NCBI RefSeq assembly: GCF_001949145.1
Contig: NW_019091562.1
Coordinates: 47,030-111,029 of the forward strand
Length of the DNA: 64,000 nucleotides
Origin: Acanthaster planci
Lineage: Eukaryota; Echinodermata; Asteroidea; Valvatida; Acanthasteridae
Direction: 5' to 3'
Below the pieces are notes generated by a model. That model ran no database searches and was not told the origin of the DNA. It worked only from the letters and a program-made list of their open reading frames with translations. Made by a program: the position numbers and the translations under genes. Positions 1-13,300 of this stretch are shown here, one piece after another; position 1 is the stretch's first letter; each line of letters opens with the position of its first letter.

Positions 1-2118
1 AGTACTAGTAATTTATGTAGTGCGACACCTGGTAGGGAGTAAAAAGTATTAGTTTAGCAGTTACCGGTGATGAAAGATCGTACCATGAGAGTATTGCGCT
101 TGTTTATTTCTCACTCAACCTAAATGATAAGAGACATAAAAAGAAATTTTTAAAATCTGATCAGAAACCTGTTTTTTTGTCTGTGACTTCGGGGCGCATG
201 ACTTGCCATTGTTGCCTTTTCATGTAATGGGAATGGACGCAGCCTTGCTCGTGGCTGAAATCCATCATGGGTTTACTGTCTTTCCCACTTTCACTTCACA
301 CCTCGGGGGTTGTTTTCAGTTTCTCGGCTATTTACGCAGTCTACTGTAATTCTGGTGAAAGGCCACTTATATGACTGATTGCTTAGAAATCTCATTATTT
401 TTATTCATGGCCTGGAGTTGCTCACTCCCGCAAGTCTGTATGCTTGATTTTCGAACCGTGTGTCCCGCATGGTTTTCGTGCAGCGTTTTTCATGGTGCAT
501 GATACAACTTTGGAAAATCTCATACGTTGGTTTAGGCCTTGTTTGAAAGAATGGTGTGCAAAGTCTTTACTTATTCAAGGCATTCGCCAATCTTCGGCTT
601 TGTCTGAGACGGTGGCTGTGGACCATCCCTTACGGAAATATTTGTCTGGATACCAGATTCATCGATTTCGACTATTGTCGTCAAATCAAGAGTCCGCTAT
701 CCCCCAATGTCCACTTGACAAAAGCAGGAGGAATTCCTTTAGTTTCCCTAAATAGCCGAAATACGAACTTGTCCCGTCCACATTCGGTAGGCATCGTTGA
801 CGTTCGGGTATTTCCGGCCTTGTCTGTACGCATAATGAGATTATTTTTTCTTTTGCTTGTTGCCCACATTCAACACAATGTTGCTCCCTCCCTTCGCATT
901 TCTTGAAGTTTCTTACGTGTTTGCAAAGTGAACGCCAACATCAACAGCCTGCATGTATATCTAAACATAGGATCTACCTAGGACTTTTCTTGTGACCCTT
1001 GACACATTGCGTCGTGATCTATCTATATTCGTGGGTGATACCTGACGTAAGACTTTGTCACGTCGTCAGGGAACCTTTGGTCAGGAAACCCGACTAAATG
1101 AAATACAGGACCCTAATTAGACCGTGTTTGAATCTACTTGTTATGGCCAGGACTAACTCGTGTGTGATAATCAGTATGAAATACGTATGAGGCTCGAAGT
1201 AAAACTGCGTGGTTAAATCACAACTTCGCATGGTAATTACACCCCACACACTGTAACTAATGTGCATTTCACATTAATGTGCTCATGAATACAAACATAG
1301 GTTTTGTATATGAAATAATGTATCCCACACCTGCACCATTTCCAATGATCTCTATATGGGAGGTGGCTTGCAGTCGGTGACACTGCAACTTAGTGGCTTT
1401 CATAGACACGTGTGTTATTTCTAGTTGCATGCAGCGAGACTTTTCTGGCACTGCCTTTTAAGCCCGTATCTCACTGGGCTGCGGCATGACAGCTGGCGAC
1501 TAGTTGCAGACACAAAATTGCGTTAAAATCCGAGAAACTAATGACAATTTTTCACTTGGGTTCCCACTTATTTGGTGCTTACGACACATTTGCGTATACC
1601 GCACGAGCTCCCGGCTCAATTTTGGCCAGACGTTGGCTGAAGTTCACATGGAGGCCTACACGTCGTGCGACTGCAGCACGACATAATTCGCGCCGGTTTG
1701 GAGGCCTGGAATATCAGATTCTCATTTTTGACTTTAACCAGTCACAGTTTTGTTTCATAGGTCGCCAGCCCCCACCGTGACAGTTGTCGCAAATTTCTCC
1801 CGCTTTCTGACTCACGGAAACTAAATTGAGAAAGTTTGATTCAGGTTTGAGACATCCGCGACCACTCTGTGACTATTTTGAGAGAAAATTTGTCCCCAAT
1901 TTTTTTTTGAACATGTTCAAAATTACCGCGATACGAAAGCGAGACCCTGCGATTCAAGCAAGGAAATTGAGAACCCCTGCGAACGTTTCAATACATTTTG
2001 GAAACTCTTTCGGGAAGGCTGATAGCAATTTGTAGTCATCAGTCGCAGCCCAGTGAGATACTGGCTATAGGCTTCCCTTGGGTCCTTTTTGCTACATGAA
2101 AGGATTGCCAATGGCCCA
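1..2118. other. Gene-free stretch
   Basis: I see no convincing coding sequence here. The reading frames are short, overlap on both strands, and have no recognisable domain or matching splice sites. The DNA is AT-rich and unique-looking at the scale I can read. Confidence 0.5.
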
Positions 2119-2264
2119 GGACAGAGCTGTTTACAGAGAGAGTTGCGACATGAGTGTCTCAATTGTTGGGACCAAAATGGCACAGTGTATTGCGCACATA
2201 ATGACAGCCATTTGGGTTCCAAGTGTGAAGTTGGTGCTACTTTCTCTTTAAACAGCTCTGGTCC
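2119..2264. mobile_element. MITE-like element, CAGAGCTGT family, copy 1
   Basis: The left end reads GGACAGAGCTGTTTACAGAG. The right end, reverse-complemented, reads GGACCAGAGCTGTTTAAAGA, giving imperfect terminal inverted repeats of about 25 bp around a body of about 95 bp. The interior has no coding capacity. The left arm continues with AGTTGCGACATGAG, which recurs near 61.1 and 61.3 kb, so this is a dispersed family. It is most simply a non-autonomous DNA transposon; the superfamily is unassigned. Confidence 0.7.
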
Positions 2265-4717
2265 AAGGTAAGGAAGGACGTTGATGGCGAGGGCAGAAAG
2301 GGCATTTCAAATCATCCGGAGTTTGCGTGCAGTAAATCTAAAACATAATGATATCACGCTTTGTACAAAGGTTCGCTTTCTTAAGGAGGCACGACGGATC
2401 GTTTCCTACATGCCATAGGAAAGCTTGACGTTATTCAAAAAAGGTCTATATTGGCATTCATCGAATCGTACAATTTTGTGACTTTGCTCGCTAAATGCCC
2501 CTGTAATCTAATTTCCTTGGAGAAGAGATTAACATGGGCATGATTTTCACCTTTTTTTCTACGGTGACCTTGTTAATTTTTCACTGGTGTATTGGGGGAG
2601 TATGTCGAGTATAAGACGAACTAGGGGCCTCTTCCTGGGGACTCTGCTTTTCACAACATTTTGCGAAGAACCAGTCACGTTAGACACAGCGGGCAGGCAC
2701 TGTAAAACGGCCTTTCGTAGAACTTCACAAGAGGAATAGATTTGACCGGGGGGGGAGATCCTACCTTTTGAGGGGGATTTTCCCCATTGACTTCTAAACG
2801 ACTAAAATGTGTTCAATATCACTCAGAAAAGGAAACAACCAATCGAAAAACATCAATATGCCATTCTGATCTAAGAATTTTCATGAATGTAATGCATATT
2901 GCAGATGTTCATTGATATCATGACCATCGTTGCTCCCTATAATATAGTCTCTGGTATGGTGTCAGCCACCCCCCCGCTTTTAAATTTTCCATGGCCGGGT
3001 AAATCATACCCCCCCCCACACACACACACACAAATCCCCATCCACCCAATATCTGGCACAAATTTACGACACAGGATTTGAAGGCTAGAAAAAATGCTTT
3101 TTAATTTACTTATTTCATGCATCTCGTTGCCAAACGGTCAAATTTAATGTACATGTATGCTAAAATACGAACATTCATACTACACGGGAGAAGTTTAGAG
3201 CAGGAAATCGTGTTATTCCGTCAGAACAAGGAAGAAGCCATCGAGGTCGCAGGGGAGCAACTTGGCGTCAAACATCGCATTGCTACAGGCATCTTGAAAC
3301 CAAGACTGCAAGAAAATTGAAAAATCTATTTTTACCATATATACTTTGAAGGCCAAATCAAGATTATATCTTTCGCGATTGATATTTAGCTATTTTTAAA
3401 ACATTAGTGATAGCATTGTAACTTCTGATGACACCATCAGCTTGAATCTTTAAGCAGTTACAGCAAAGTTCGCCACACACATCATCTGAAAAGGCATATA
3501 AAGAAATATTAGTCAACTTGCCGCCAGAGGGCACTCGAGTATTTTATGACGTCCCCGGTTGCACTCTTGAACAACATTATCTTTCCAGGAACTAACACCG
3601 TGAGAAGCAAATTTACATCTTTTATCAATTAAACAAATAAGCCTTTGCCGGTTTCGACCGGAAGCAAGGCTCGGGTGATTTTACGCTCGAGTCACAAAAT
3701 GACAACCTAAATCTACTGTGCATTTAAGTTGCCCCAGAAAGCGAGACCGGGTATGTTATAATCTATTTTACATTTTCAGCGATTGAAAATACGTGTATGG
3801 AAGTTTAACTGTTTGTAATTTGACACGTGATAACGTCATCATGACGTGACATCAACCTCATAGGGACATCTTGGGATCTGGGTTGACAGTCACACCAACT
3901 TTCAAGTTCATCCATTGTTGAAAATGGTCTGGAGAATTTTTGTCGGGAAAACAGACGGAGAGGAGAAAGATGGAATCCTGCGCTAACACTATATGAAAAT
4001 TATATACAGAATAAACATACTCTAAAATATCGAAACATGAGACAGAAAAAACACAATCATATCACAACAACACGCTTCATACTTAAAACTATCTCTGTCT
4101 CTTTGTATCTCTTCCGATGTTTCCCAAGCAATCACCACGGAGGATGAACAGTCATCCCACGAAATCAAATTGAAGCAAATCTTCACCACTCGGTAAAATT
4201 ATGGTGAAATGCATTCGAATGTGTATTTTGCGGACCTGTATGGATTTGCAAATCGATTTTCCCAGCCCCTTTGTCCCATCGCCGTAAATGCGATAGCAAT
4301 TTCACGGTGCACGTAGCAGAATGTGATGCTCAAGCTGCCTTCCGCCATTACAATTTTTCGCGCATGCGAAGAACAAAACAACCATGACAAGTAGCCGCTT
4401 GGTGAAATAACCGTACGTCTTTCAAGTGCCGACGTCTGAATGGTAATTAATTGCATTAAACTATAGAGTGGTAAGGATTTGCCTTCGAAAGCCATTACCG
4501 TAACAAAGAATTGAACCGCATTGATGGCCGCCAGATTTTGGGAGAAACTATGCGTTATAATTCTGAACTGACGGACACGGTTGTATGGTATTGACGTGCG
4601 ACTTTGTTGGTGCGACTTTGGCTTGCGCCTTATTCTGGACTTGAAAACTTTTATTCACAGGGGAAAATACCTCAAACCACACGCTGGAAACATGTTTACG
4701 CTAAGTATGTTATAGGG
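2265..4717. other. Gene-free stretch
   Basis: No supported gene. A C-rich run followed by a short CA repeat lies at about 3010-3032. Other open frames here are short and have no domain or splice support. Confidence 0.45.
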
Positions 4718-4919
4718 ACACGAGCGTCGCTAGAGGGGGATAGGGGTGTCGGGGGTGTCACACCCCATTGGTTACTTTTGTCGGCAAAATTAAAAAAACA
4801 CGAAGAACGGAGAATGAAGACAAAGGAAGGGGATACAGGTAACACTCGCTTTGCGTTACGGTACGACGGCACATTTCATTTGGCACCCCCATTCAAAATG
4901 GTCTAGCGACGCCCATGTG
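4718..4919. mobile_element. MITE-like element, GCGTCGCTAGA family
   Basis: The left end reads ACACGAGCGTCGCTAGAGG. The right end, reverse-complemented, reads ACACATGGGCGTCGCTAGAC. The two ends therefore form inverted repeats of about 18 bp around roughly 165 bp. Inside is a G-rich/C-rich foldback (GGGGTGTCGGGGGTGTCACACCCC). There is no coding capacity. A related fragment with CGCCACTAGCG appears near 7870. It is likely a non-autonomous DNA transposon of unassigned superfamily. Confidence 0.6.
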
Positions 4920-7900
4920 TAAGATATAGCCCAAGATAAGGTCCCTATAATATTGTAAACTTTAAAGTGTGGTCGAGGATGCTACCTCAGGGTCGCTGGA
5001 TTCATCCTCTAACCGACTATCAAGAAGTGGGCAACTGAAGTAGAACAAAACCGTTCAATAAAACTGATCTTGCGCAATCAATGGTGGGGTGGAGTAGTCG
5101 ATATTTAGCTTCAAACAAACATCTCTCTTCTTGTACGATAATTTTCTCATTTACAGTTCACCATTCTATTCCTTTAATTAGATGTAAGTTTCCCACGAAG
5201 TCTCCAAATGTTGGGACTTGTAGACAATACAATAATAATACGTTGGTTTTTCATAGCAAGTAGGGTTGGAGGTTTCTAGAATACCTGATAGTTTTCACAC
5301 TTCTTATCCGCTTATGTTTGGAGTCTACGAGGCTTTCGCTCATTTGTATGGTTTCTTCACCTTCCAACCTCAACACGGATTCTAATCCCTCTCCATTCTA
5401 CAATTTAAACGTTTCCAATCCTCTTGAAGAGATTTCTTCAACGGTTTTTCAGCGTTATACTTTTATTAGTGTAAATCTTATGATAAAAAAGACGTTACGT
5501 TAGCGCTGTACATCCGCCATGGCCGCCAAAATATGACTTTCCTACATAAAATTTTTCCTTGCACCAAAACCACGTTATCAGCAATGTCGTACCTTCCTTA
5601 ATAGACCTGTAACAAAGACTTCACGCTTGGTGGTTTACAGGCATGCTTTCCTATGGGGGTAGTGGGACGCGACATGATCCATCGAGCCCCCATTATAGCA
5701 AAACGCACGTGACAAGGTGCGATATCAATGTCTTAGAACAGTTGATTCTTGTCTAATTTTTGCTCAGCACACAGCTTAGCTTGTCAACGTTTCTGTTTAC
5801 CAGCTCTGTAGGGTCTGTCCCTGAGCGGGAGTGGGGAGTGCGTCACTCGCTCTTCTGGCAAGTAATCGTTCTCGGCTGTTCGTCGCGACACTCTATCAGC
5901 ACAGTCTAAAATGAAAATGCTGTTTGTGGCGAAGGTGAAGCACCCGTCTGAATCTTTCGATCACCTCCGGCATTATGCATTGTAGCAGGAAAACGTGATC
6001 CAGTGAAAATTCACCTTGAAACTTAATCTACCTGAAACCGGAATCATTTGTAAACTTGCATGATGGCCACAAGATGATAACTTTCAAATGAGATTGCTAT
6101 GAAAAAAATTGTTTTGACAATGGCATTTTTTATGTAACGTTAATCATCCGGCCTCGGAACCCGAGATTTATAGAGCCTGAAAGTTGACCCCTGATGGCGC
6201 ACTTCCGGAACCCTCGGATAAGAAATCCAACGTGCAAAGATTTAAGAATTTGTAATATTTTTTCGTTTAGTTACTTCTTTAAAAACCCAACTCGATAAAG
6301 GGGCTTTGGAAAATATTTGCCAGTATATCAATTTATAGAAACAGAAAAGTCACCTGACCTAAAAGAGAAATAGGCATATCCTGCCAAAAACTTACCCATC
6401 ACTTCCAAAATTCTAAAATACATGAAGAACAGTCCAATGCGGCGCGGCGGGCTCGTATCGTAGACAAAATCTACGGTTTGGAATTCTATGGTAGTCTGTC
6501 GGTGAAAGCCGAAATAAAACTGATCAAAATTTTTACACACTTTCATCATTTATAAGATCATAAACCCAAAGCAATATTATACTTTTACGAAAGATTCTAA
6601 TATTTTATTTAACCTTTGCTGACAACAACTGCGTTATATTAATTCAACGGAATCTGAAACCCATCGACTGCAGGTAGGTAAATCTTTGCAACTTTCAAAC
6701 TCCGTTTGACAGCAAACGTGCATGAACAAGGAGACCTAGGTGCGATATCGCCAGACGTGAAAGGTCGTATTCCTTTTTTTTTACCCATCTCCAGGTGACG
6801 TTTCCTTATTTCTTGAGGAAGACAAAAGTAAAATTCCAACATGAATGTTTCATGGGTTGGTTTAAGTAAGGAATTATTCTTCCAAAAATTATCGAACGTG
6901 ATAGGACGGCCCAATGTAAAATCCCATAGGCGGACCGCGCAAGGGTCCCGAAAGCTCGCTGCGTGACCTTTTACTTTCATTCTCAACAGTGCTGATTTAC
7001 AGTTGGAAGTGAAAGCCAGCGCTTTTTATCTTCAAATTCAACGACGCATGGCATTTTCTCAATGGTCACTTTATTTTGTGGGGAAGAAACTCTCATTGGA
7101 TTAGACGGGCCAGCTATCTTACGTAAACGTCAGAACCCAGAAGGCCTACAGTGGAACGCCGAACAAGACGAGGCCCACCCAAAATGTTCGGTATAGCGGT
7201 GTTCGTTTTAGCGGCGTTCCGCTGTGATGTGGTGCATGGGCGTTGCCAGTTTTTTTCAGTGGTGCCTTTCCTTACAGTAAATTTTGTAATCTTAATGCAT
7301 TTTGTATGGGCAGTCCTAAACTTTTGCAAATGACTGTAATTTGGTCTCTCCGACTTTGTTATAACCAGAGTTAATTCGTCACGGGGCAATGTGGAAACTT
7401 GCCCGCTGCTGCCCTGGGGGTGTACGAACATGCACTAGCTCAGGACTGCACCGGGGGAGAGTCGCTCTCTCTCTCTCTCTCTCTATCCACCCAAACTCCC
7501 GGCGTCCCACCAGTTTCCCCTCTGAGACATTTAACTGAATTAGTCTCTTCCCGTACCCCCCCCAAGTTATGCCTCACAAAACCAACCGATGGATGTACGT
7601 GGAGAATTTCCGGATTTTTGACGCTAAGTGTATGTTTCTTTAGGATGGAACACCGGGCCTTGACGCGCCCGTTTCTTGTGTTGAGAAAAGGCGTTGACAC
7701 GCGAGGCATTCAATCTTATTTAAAGATAGATATTTCACATGGAATTTCGAAAGGGCAGAGCATAATTAGGGCTAAATGTCCGGGGCACTCGGGATGCTGC
7801 AGCGTATAAATTCTATGGGGGGGGGCACGATCACGTGCCCCTGTGGCCCCCCCCCATTGTTACGCCACTAGCGCCTCAGAAGTTAGTACGAAGCATTTGA

Positions 7901-8177
7901 CTTGTATTCATGGTCGATATGAGAAAAAAAATTACAATCCGTTTCCCCAAGGGATAAGAGGCCTTTTAATGGACGAAGCCAAGTATACAGGGTTCTTTCA
8001 TTTTAAGACTTGTAAGCGAGGCTAATATACACTTGTTACTCCTGTTCCACAATACCTTGTAGGCCTACATGAACAGAAACACTTAAGAGAGCAACTTCGA
8101 TCCCAGTTCTGTATTTCCTCAAGTCAGTGGCCAGGGCTTGGTCAGCGAACAGGGACAATCAAATAGCACTGTGCGTA
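4920..8177. other. Gene-free stretch with simple repeats
   Basis: No supported gene. A CT dinucleotide run lies at about 7463-7484. A G-run/C-run palindrome at about 7816-7852 (GGGGGGGGGCACGATCACGTG then a long C run) runs into CCATTGTTACGCCACTAGCG. That last word looks like the end of a degraded element related to the one at 4718-4919. Confidence 0.45.
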
Positions 8178-9194
8178 TTAAAGGGCCCGTGAAGACCTCC
8201 GTAGACGAACTGTTGATTGACTTGTTCAAAAGATTCACTCACTACGTCAACAACCCGATAGTAGATGCAAAAATGAAATATAATTCCCTTTGTTGTGGTT
8301 AATTGCCCCTGAAATGAAGGTTTAATCCTGAAAAAATGATGGCGTTATGGGTGACGTACATTTGAGAACCCAAATGATAGTCAGGAACCCTTTCGGCTCG
8401 TCTAGACCTCAGAGGAACATGGACATTGGACAACGGCAAAACTTACGTGCCTGCAGTGTTCAAACGTAAAACACATACAATATTCGTCCGTGTATACGAT
8501 GCCCACGCGCACCCACGGTAAAAGCATGTTCATATGCGGTACACTGCCAAAGTGTGAGAAATTGAACAGCGTTATCGAGCGGAATTGTGTGGACTGATTT
8601 GGAAACGTACCCTTTGTCGTTTGCGTTTCATAAAAGCTCCACTTCCTCTTTGCTCACTCGTGGTTTTTTTTTAAATTTCCCACAGATTGTGGGCGCTGTG
8701 TCTGACTTCAGCAAAACGAGTTGTAAGTGCTCAAAAGAAAACACTGCGACTCAAAAATACGCTCTGCACAGCTTAAGCTTTCTATCTCTGGCTTTTGATG
8801 TCCAAATTCGTTTAAATTTCGCTTTGGTTGGAAAGTTTGGCGGGCTTATCCAATCTTTAAGAATGTTGCCGCTGCCTGCAATAAATCTGATCGGCATGAT
8901 CTCTAAATCATCCAAAATAGGACTGAATTTTCCGAACGGGACTCAAGACATGCATTAACACGCTGCCAACGGGCGACAATGTCTTCTCAAATGTACCTCA
9001 CGGATATGCAAATGTTCTACGTCAATGAGTTACCTCTCGGGCGGGTGGGGCAGGACCGTTTCACCAAAAACCTGCAATTTTATGTCTCCCATTTATTAAT
9101 CAAAACAACAACTTTTACAACCTGTATTTCGTTTAAAAAAGCAAAAAAAAATCCAATTATAACAACTAAAAAACACTTTTCACGGACCCTTTAA
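8178..9194. mobile_element. 1.0 kb TTAA-flanked inverted-repeat element
   Basis: The left end reads TTAAAGGGCCCGTGAAGAC. The right end, reverse-complemented, reads TTAAAGGGTCCGTGAAAAGT. The inverted repeats match at 15 of the first 16 positions, and both ends carry TTAA, which could be the target-site duplication of a piggyBac-like element. The subterminal regions also share TACATTTGAGA in inverted orientation. The longest open frame inside (8587-8958) shows no transposase motif, so I read this as a non-autonomous copy. The superfamily rests only on the TTAA and is inference. Confidence 0.6.
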
Positions 9195-10371
9195 TGTCAA
9201 GCGCATGCACTCCATGCAGAATGGTGTTTGCCTAGACTCACATGCCACAACTTACAAACACGCTGTATGCATTCCATATTTCGGATTTCTTTATCTGATA
9301 TCCTGTGTTTGACGATATTTGAAAGTGCTGGAGGCTAGTAAACGATATTCCATGCAACACAAATTACACACAGCGTCGGTCCTTACCAAGGGGTACTGAT
9401 TACAACCTCATAAACGACTTTGTAACTCGACATACATAAGGTACACCTGACACTTTAATAAAGATTAAAAACAAAAGGGTCATTGGACTTGAAATAAGAA
9501 AAAACTAAATTACCAGAAAATATTTATAGTTTTTACATATTATTTACAGTGCTTTATTCACACCTTATTTTTCCCACACACCATACAAAGTTGTAGTGTC
9601 AATCACTTAACAGAAGGGCATATGTATTTGAGACGCAGAGTCAGTACAATTAACAAAAAAGACATAATGGTGTGAATTTTACACCATACAAATATTGATC
9701 CATTCATCCGTGCAAATGCTAATGACTGGCTGTGAGTAAACTGGATAACAGACATCATTTTACAAGAGTCAAACCTTTAAAGCAATCACCAACCACCTCA
9801 TAAAGGATATTGTTTAGGGAAGGATTGATTTCTGATGATTAAAAACCTCCTTGCACAAAGGATTGAGAAGAAAGCCTTGTTGCCCAGTGGTGATACGGGT
9901 AATAGTGCAGTAAATCATATGGTTGTCTGTAGATTTGTCCAGAAATTGAATAGAAGAAGAGAAGGACATTACTCCACGTGTGTCACAGCCAATACAGTAT
10001 TGTCCGTCGCCAAAAATGCACATGAGAGTCAAGTTTATGCATGCATGCAGCATGCATTGTGAGTGCAGTGCCACCATGGTAACAGTCTCTCCTCAGACTT
10101 CTTTGTAAACACAATGAGGAACAGTTGCACCTGTTTCACTCAGTTTCTCTCCATGGTCAATTTTCAGCTCAAACTGGGCTCACTCTCATGTTTGCTGACG
10201 ACTCAATTTTGGTTACTCTGTGTTGCACACGCCACGTGTTCATCTCGGTGATATATCGTGGCATTTAACCCCTTTTTTTTTTTTTTTGTTAAATAACACA
10301 GCTGACTGTGACCTCAGGCAAAGCTTGCGAGATCACTTCAAGTTCCGACCTCCATGCCGATCTGACCTTTT
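9195..10371 (-). other. NFS1 3' flank and probable 3' UTR
   Basis: This stretch follows the NFS1 stop codon on the minus strand. It is AT-rich with no coding signal. A TTTATT (AATAAA on the minus strand) occurs near 9552 and could be a polyadenylation signal about 820 bp past the stop. A T run of 16 or so bases at about 10270-10286 is an A run in the transcript sense. The exact 3' end cannot be set from sequence. Confidence 0.35.
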
Positions 10372-13300
10372 CTAGTGCTGGGACCACTGAATCTCTTTGA
10401 TATCAATACCCTCCTGTACCATCTCCCACAGAGGGCTGGAAGACAAATGGAAGAAAGAACAAAACAATTCAATTCCATCCAATTCAATTCCATTGACAAA
10501 TGCAGAACGGCGCCTTTCTAAAGCATTTCAACAAAGGAAAATTGGTTTCAACGGGCATTAAAGGGCCATCCACAGTTTTCACCATTTTTGTAGCATACAA
10601 ATCAGAGTTGATGATTCCTTTCTATTAAATGTGTATTTGCCGCTTTAAAATGTGCAAAAACTGGAAAAACACGTAAATCATTTTAAAACCTGAAAACAAT
10701 TGCACACGTCTTGCCTTTAAAAAAAAAATGAATCAACAATTTCAAAGAAACCTACTACTTAATTTAGTGAATGAAATCAGTACTGACTTCAAATCGGCCA
10801 ATCCTAATATAGATCTTTCCTCTTGCACAAAAGGTGGTGCCTGTGACAAGTACTGCAAACATCTTTAACCTTCCTCAAAGGGTATACAACTTCTAATCCC
10901 CCCCCCTCCAGCATGGTTTGTAACCTCATGCAGAGATGATAAACCAAACAAACACAGGGCACACTGAGGGATGCTGTGCTCCTTTCTAGAATAATGTATC
11001 ACTTATTATTCATTCATTATTCATTTCAGTAGGGAGAATAAACAGCATAAAATTAGATACAACGAAACACAAAATAAACAAAACAGAAATACCATATTTT
11101 CTTTAAACATGTTAAACATTTGTAACATCACACGTCACTTATGTAACGCTCCTTTTTTTTCTAGTTACATAACGTTTCTGTGTGCTGAGAATCTCTTTTG
11201 TTAAGCCCTAAGCATTAAGGTGGTCCGTGTGCAGGAAAAATTAATTAGCTCGGGATTGTAACAGTGTAATTTCTCTTCTGCTCCCACCAACATCATCAAA
11301 CCTACCTCATTTCCCTGAGGGCTTTGACGTTCCTAATGCACTGCTCTGCGGTGTAATCAATTTCCTCTTCTGTGGTGAATCGACCAATGCCAAACCTAGC
11401 GGGAGGTGAGAAATGAAACAAGAGACAAAAAACAAATGTAAAGGGCGGTGCTGACGTCACCATCTTGGAGAGACATGACAGGCAAAGTGTGCCTGGGGTG
11501 TTGATGAACACAATGACTCTCTAATGAAGCTGGCCTAAGGCCAAGGTTTCAGAATGAAACTTCCGTTCCCCAAGGAGTTGCACTGTCATTAAGGTCACAT
11601 TAATATTAAGGTCTACATCAAAAATAAGGTTACCTGCAGAAAACAAGGATCATATTGTTTCCGACAAGTTTTCGGCCAAAAAAATTGGTTATTCTATTTG
11701 GCCGCCGTTGGTGGCAGTGTAAGCGTTAACATGGAATGTTCAATATGTATAGTTCTGTACATGTACCATCGATCCAAACTGACAGAAATAGCAGCCTAGG
11801 CGGGGAATCTACTCTGCTGAAATAAAGTCTTAGGGGAAATTCATTCAATGTTCATGTACTTTACAGTGATGTGCCTTTCCACTGTTTGTAGTTGAGAAAG
11901 GCACTCAAGAATTAAAGAACAAAAAGTTGCCCCCCCATATCTGCTCTTTAAGGTGACATTGCTACACAGAGTATGCAACAAAGGCAACACGGGCATTCAG
12001 GGGGCACACAGTGTCTTCTGACCATCTTTCTTTGTTTATCTTTGTTGGGTAGGTTTCTTAATCCTCTGAATAACCCCAGAAAATGCTGAGGCCAAACCCT
12101 CCACATTTTCCTCGATGTCGAGGAATGCATCTTTTTTGCCTAAGTAGTATCGTATGATTATTTTGACATCACTTTGATGAAAATTGGACACACCGTATGC
12201 ACGATATTTCCAAGACTGGTCAGCAAAAACATTAGCTCTTCCCACTGATGAAGAGCCCACAGCCCGACATGCATGAGGGTGCAACTATAAATAGCCAGAA
12301 CAACAAAATCCTGTATTCGATTTCATTGAAATGTAATACTTTTACCCATTACAAATACCTTGCATGGCAAGTGAAAAAAAAGGGTAATGCACAGCCAAGA
12401 TTTCACAAAATACCAATTTCCAAAAGCAAGTCAGCAAAAAATATAATCTCCCACTGACATGGGATCACAGGCTCACGGGCCAATTCAAATGGATACATGA
12501 ACTGTAAATGACCCTAAATCAGAACCCTTGTATCTAAATGAATTAAAACTCCGCAATAGATGTCTTCAAATTCTTGCAAGATATCAACAAAAATTGAGAA
12601 GGAACAAAGCCAAACACCACTCCCTTGGAGGAATGTTAAAAAAAAGGCTCTTTAACCATCAAAGAGTAACGTTATTTTGGCCCATCTCAGAGCTCCGAGG
12701 TGGTGGAATGTGGCTGTGCCAATCTCAATTTTTTTAAACTTGGCATGCGTGTGAAGACATTCCTTATCATTACAAAAGTTTGAACTCAATCAGGCATGCA
12801 GTTTTGTTGCTACGGTCATTTGAAGTTCAAGGCTACATGCGTGCCAGCCCACGTGCATTGAGAACTGCAGTGGAAAAAGTATACATTTTTGGCTGACCTG
12901 TCTGGGAAAATGTGCACTGCGCAAGAACACAGGGCTCGAAATTAGAGGGCAAATGTAGCTAATAAGTGCCAGTTTGTCTCATAAATGCGCCCCAAAATTA
13001 TAAAGAAAGGCTCAAGTACTAACGCACACGTGTTTGTATTCTTGCCGTGAAAAATACCTGAACTTTTTTACTTCAGATCACACTTGTCACCAAACCACAA
13101 CATAAGTAAAATTTTTTTGGGATGTCACTGTACCGAGCGCCAGCGGCAGGTCTTACACACGCGGCCAGGACCAACAGCACTGAAGTTCCATAATGCATGC
13201 GACTGAAACTACTGTACACGTACATTTTATATACTCAGAGTACATGTACATGCGTACATTGATATGTATCTGCTGTATTGCCGGCCAGCTCAAAGTGCAA

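Noticed and set aside
444-906. Overlapping open frames of about 100 codons near the left edge
   Set aside because: Several frames overlap on both strands, with no domain, no splice context and no codon signal.
7399-7809. 136-codon plus-strand frame
   Set aside because: It spans a CT dinucleotide run and C-rich low-complexity DNA. The open frame is a product of the repeat.
8587-8958. 123-codon open frame on the plus strand
   Set aside because: It lies inside the TTAA-flanked inverted-repeat element and shows no transposase or other motif, so probably chance.
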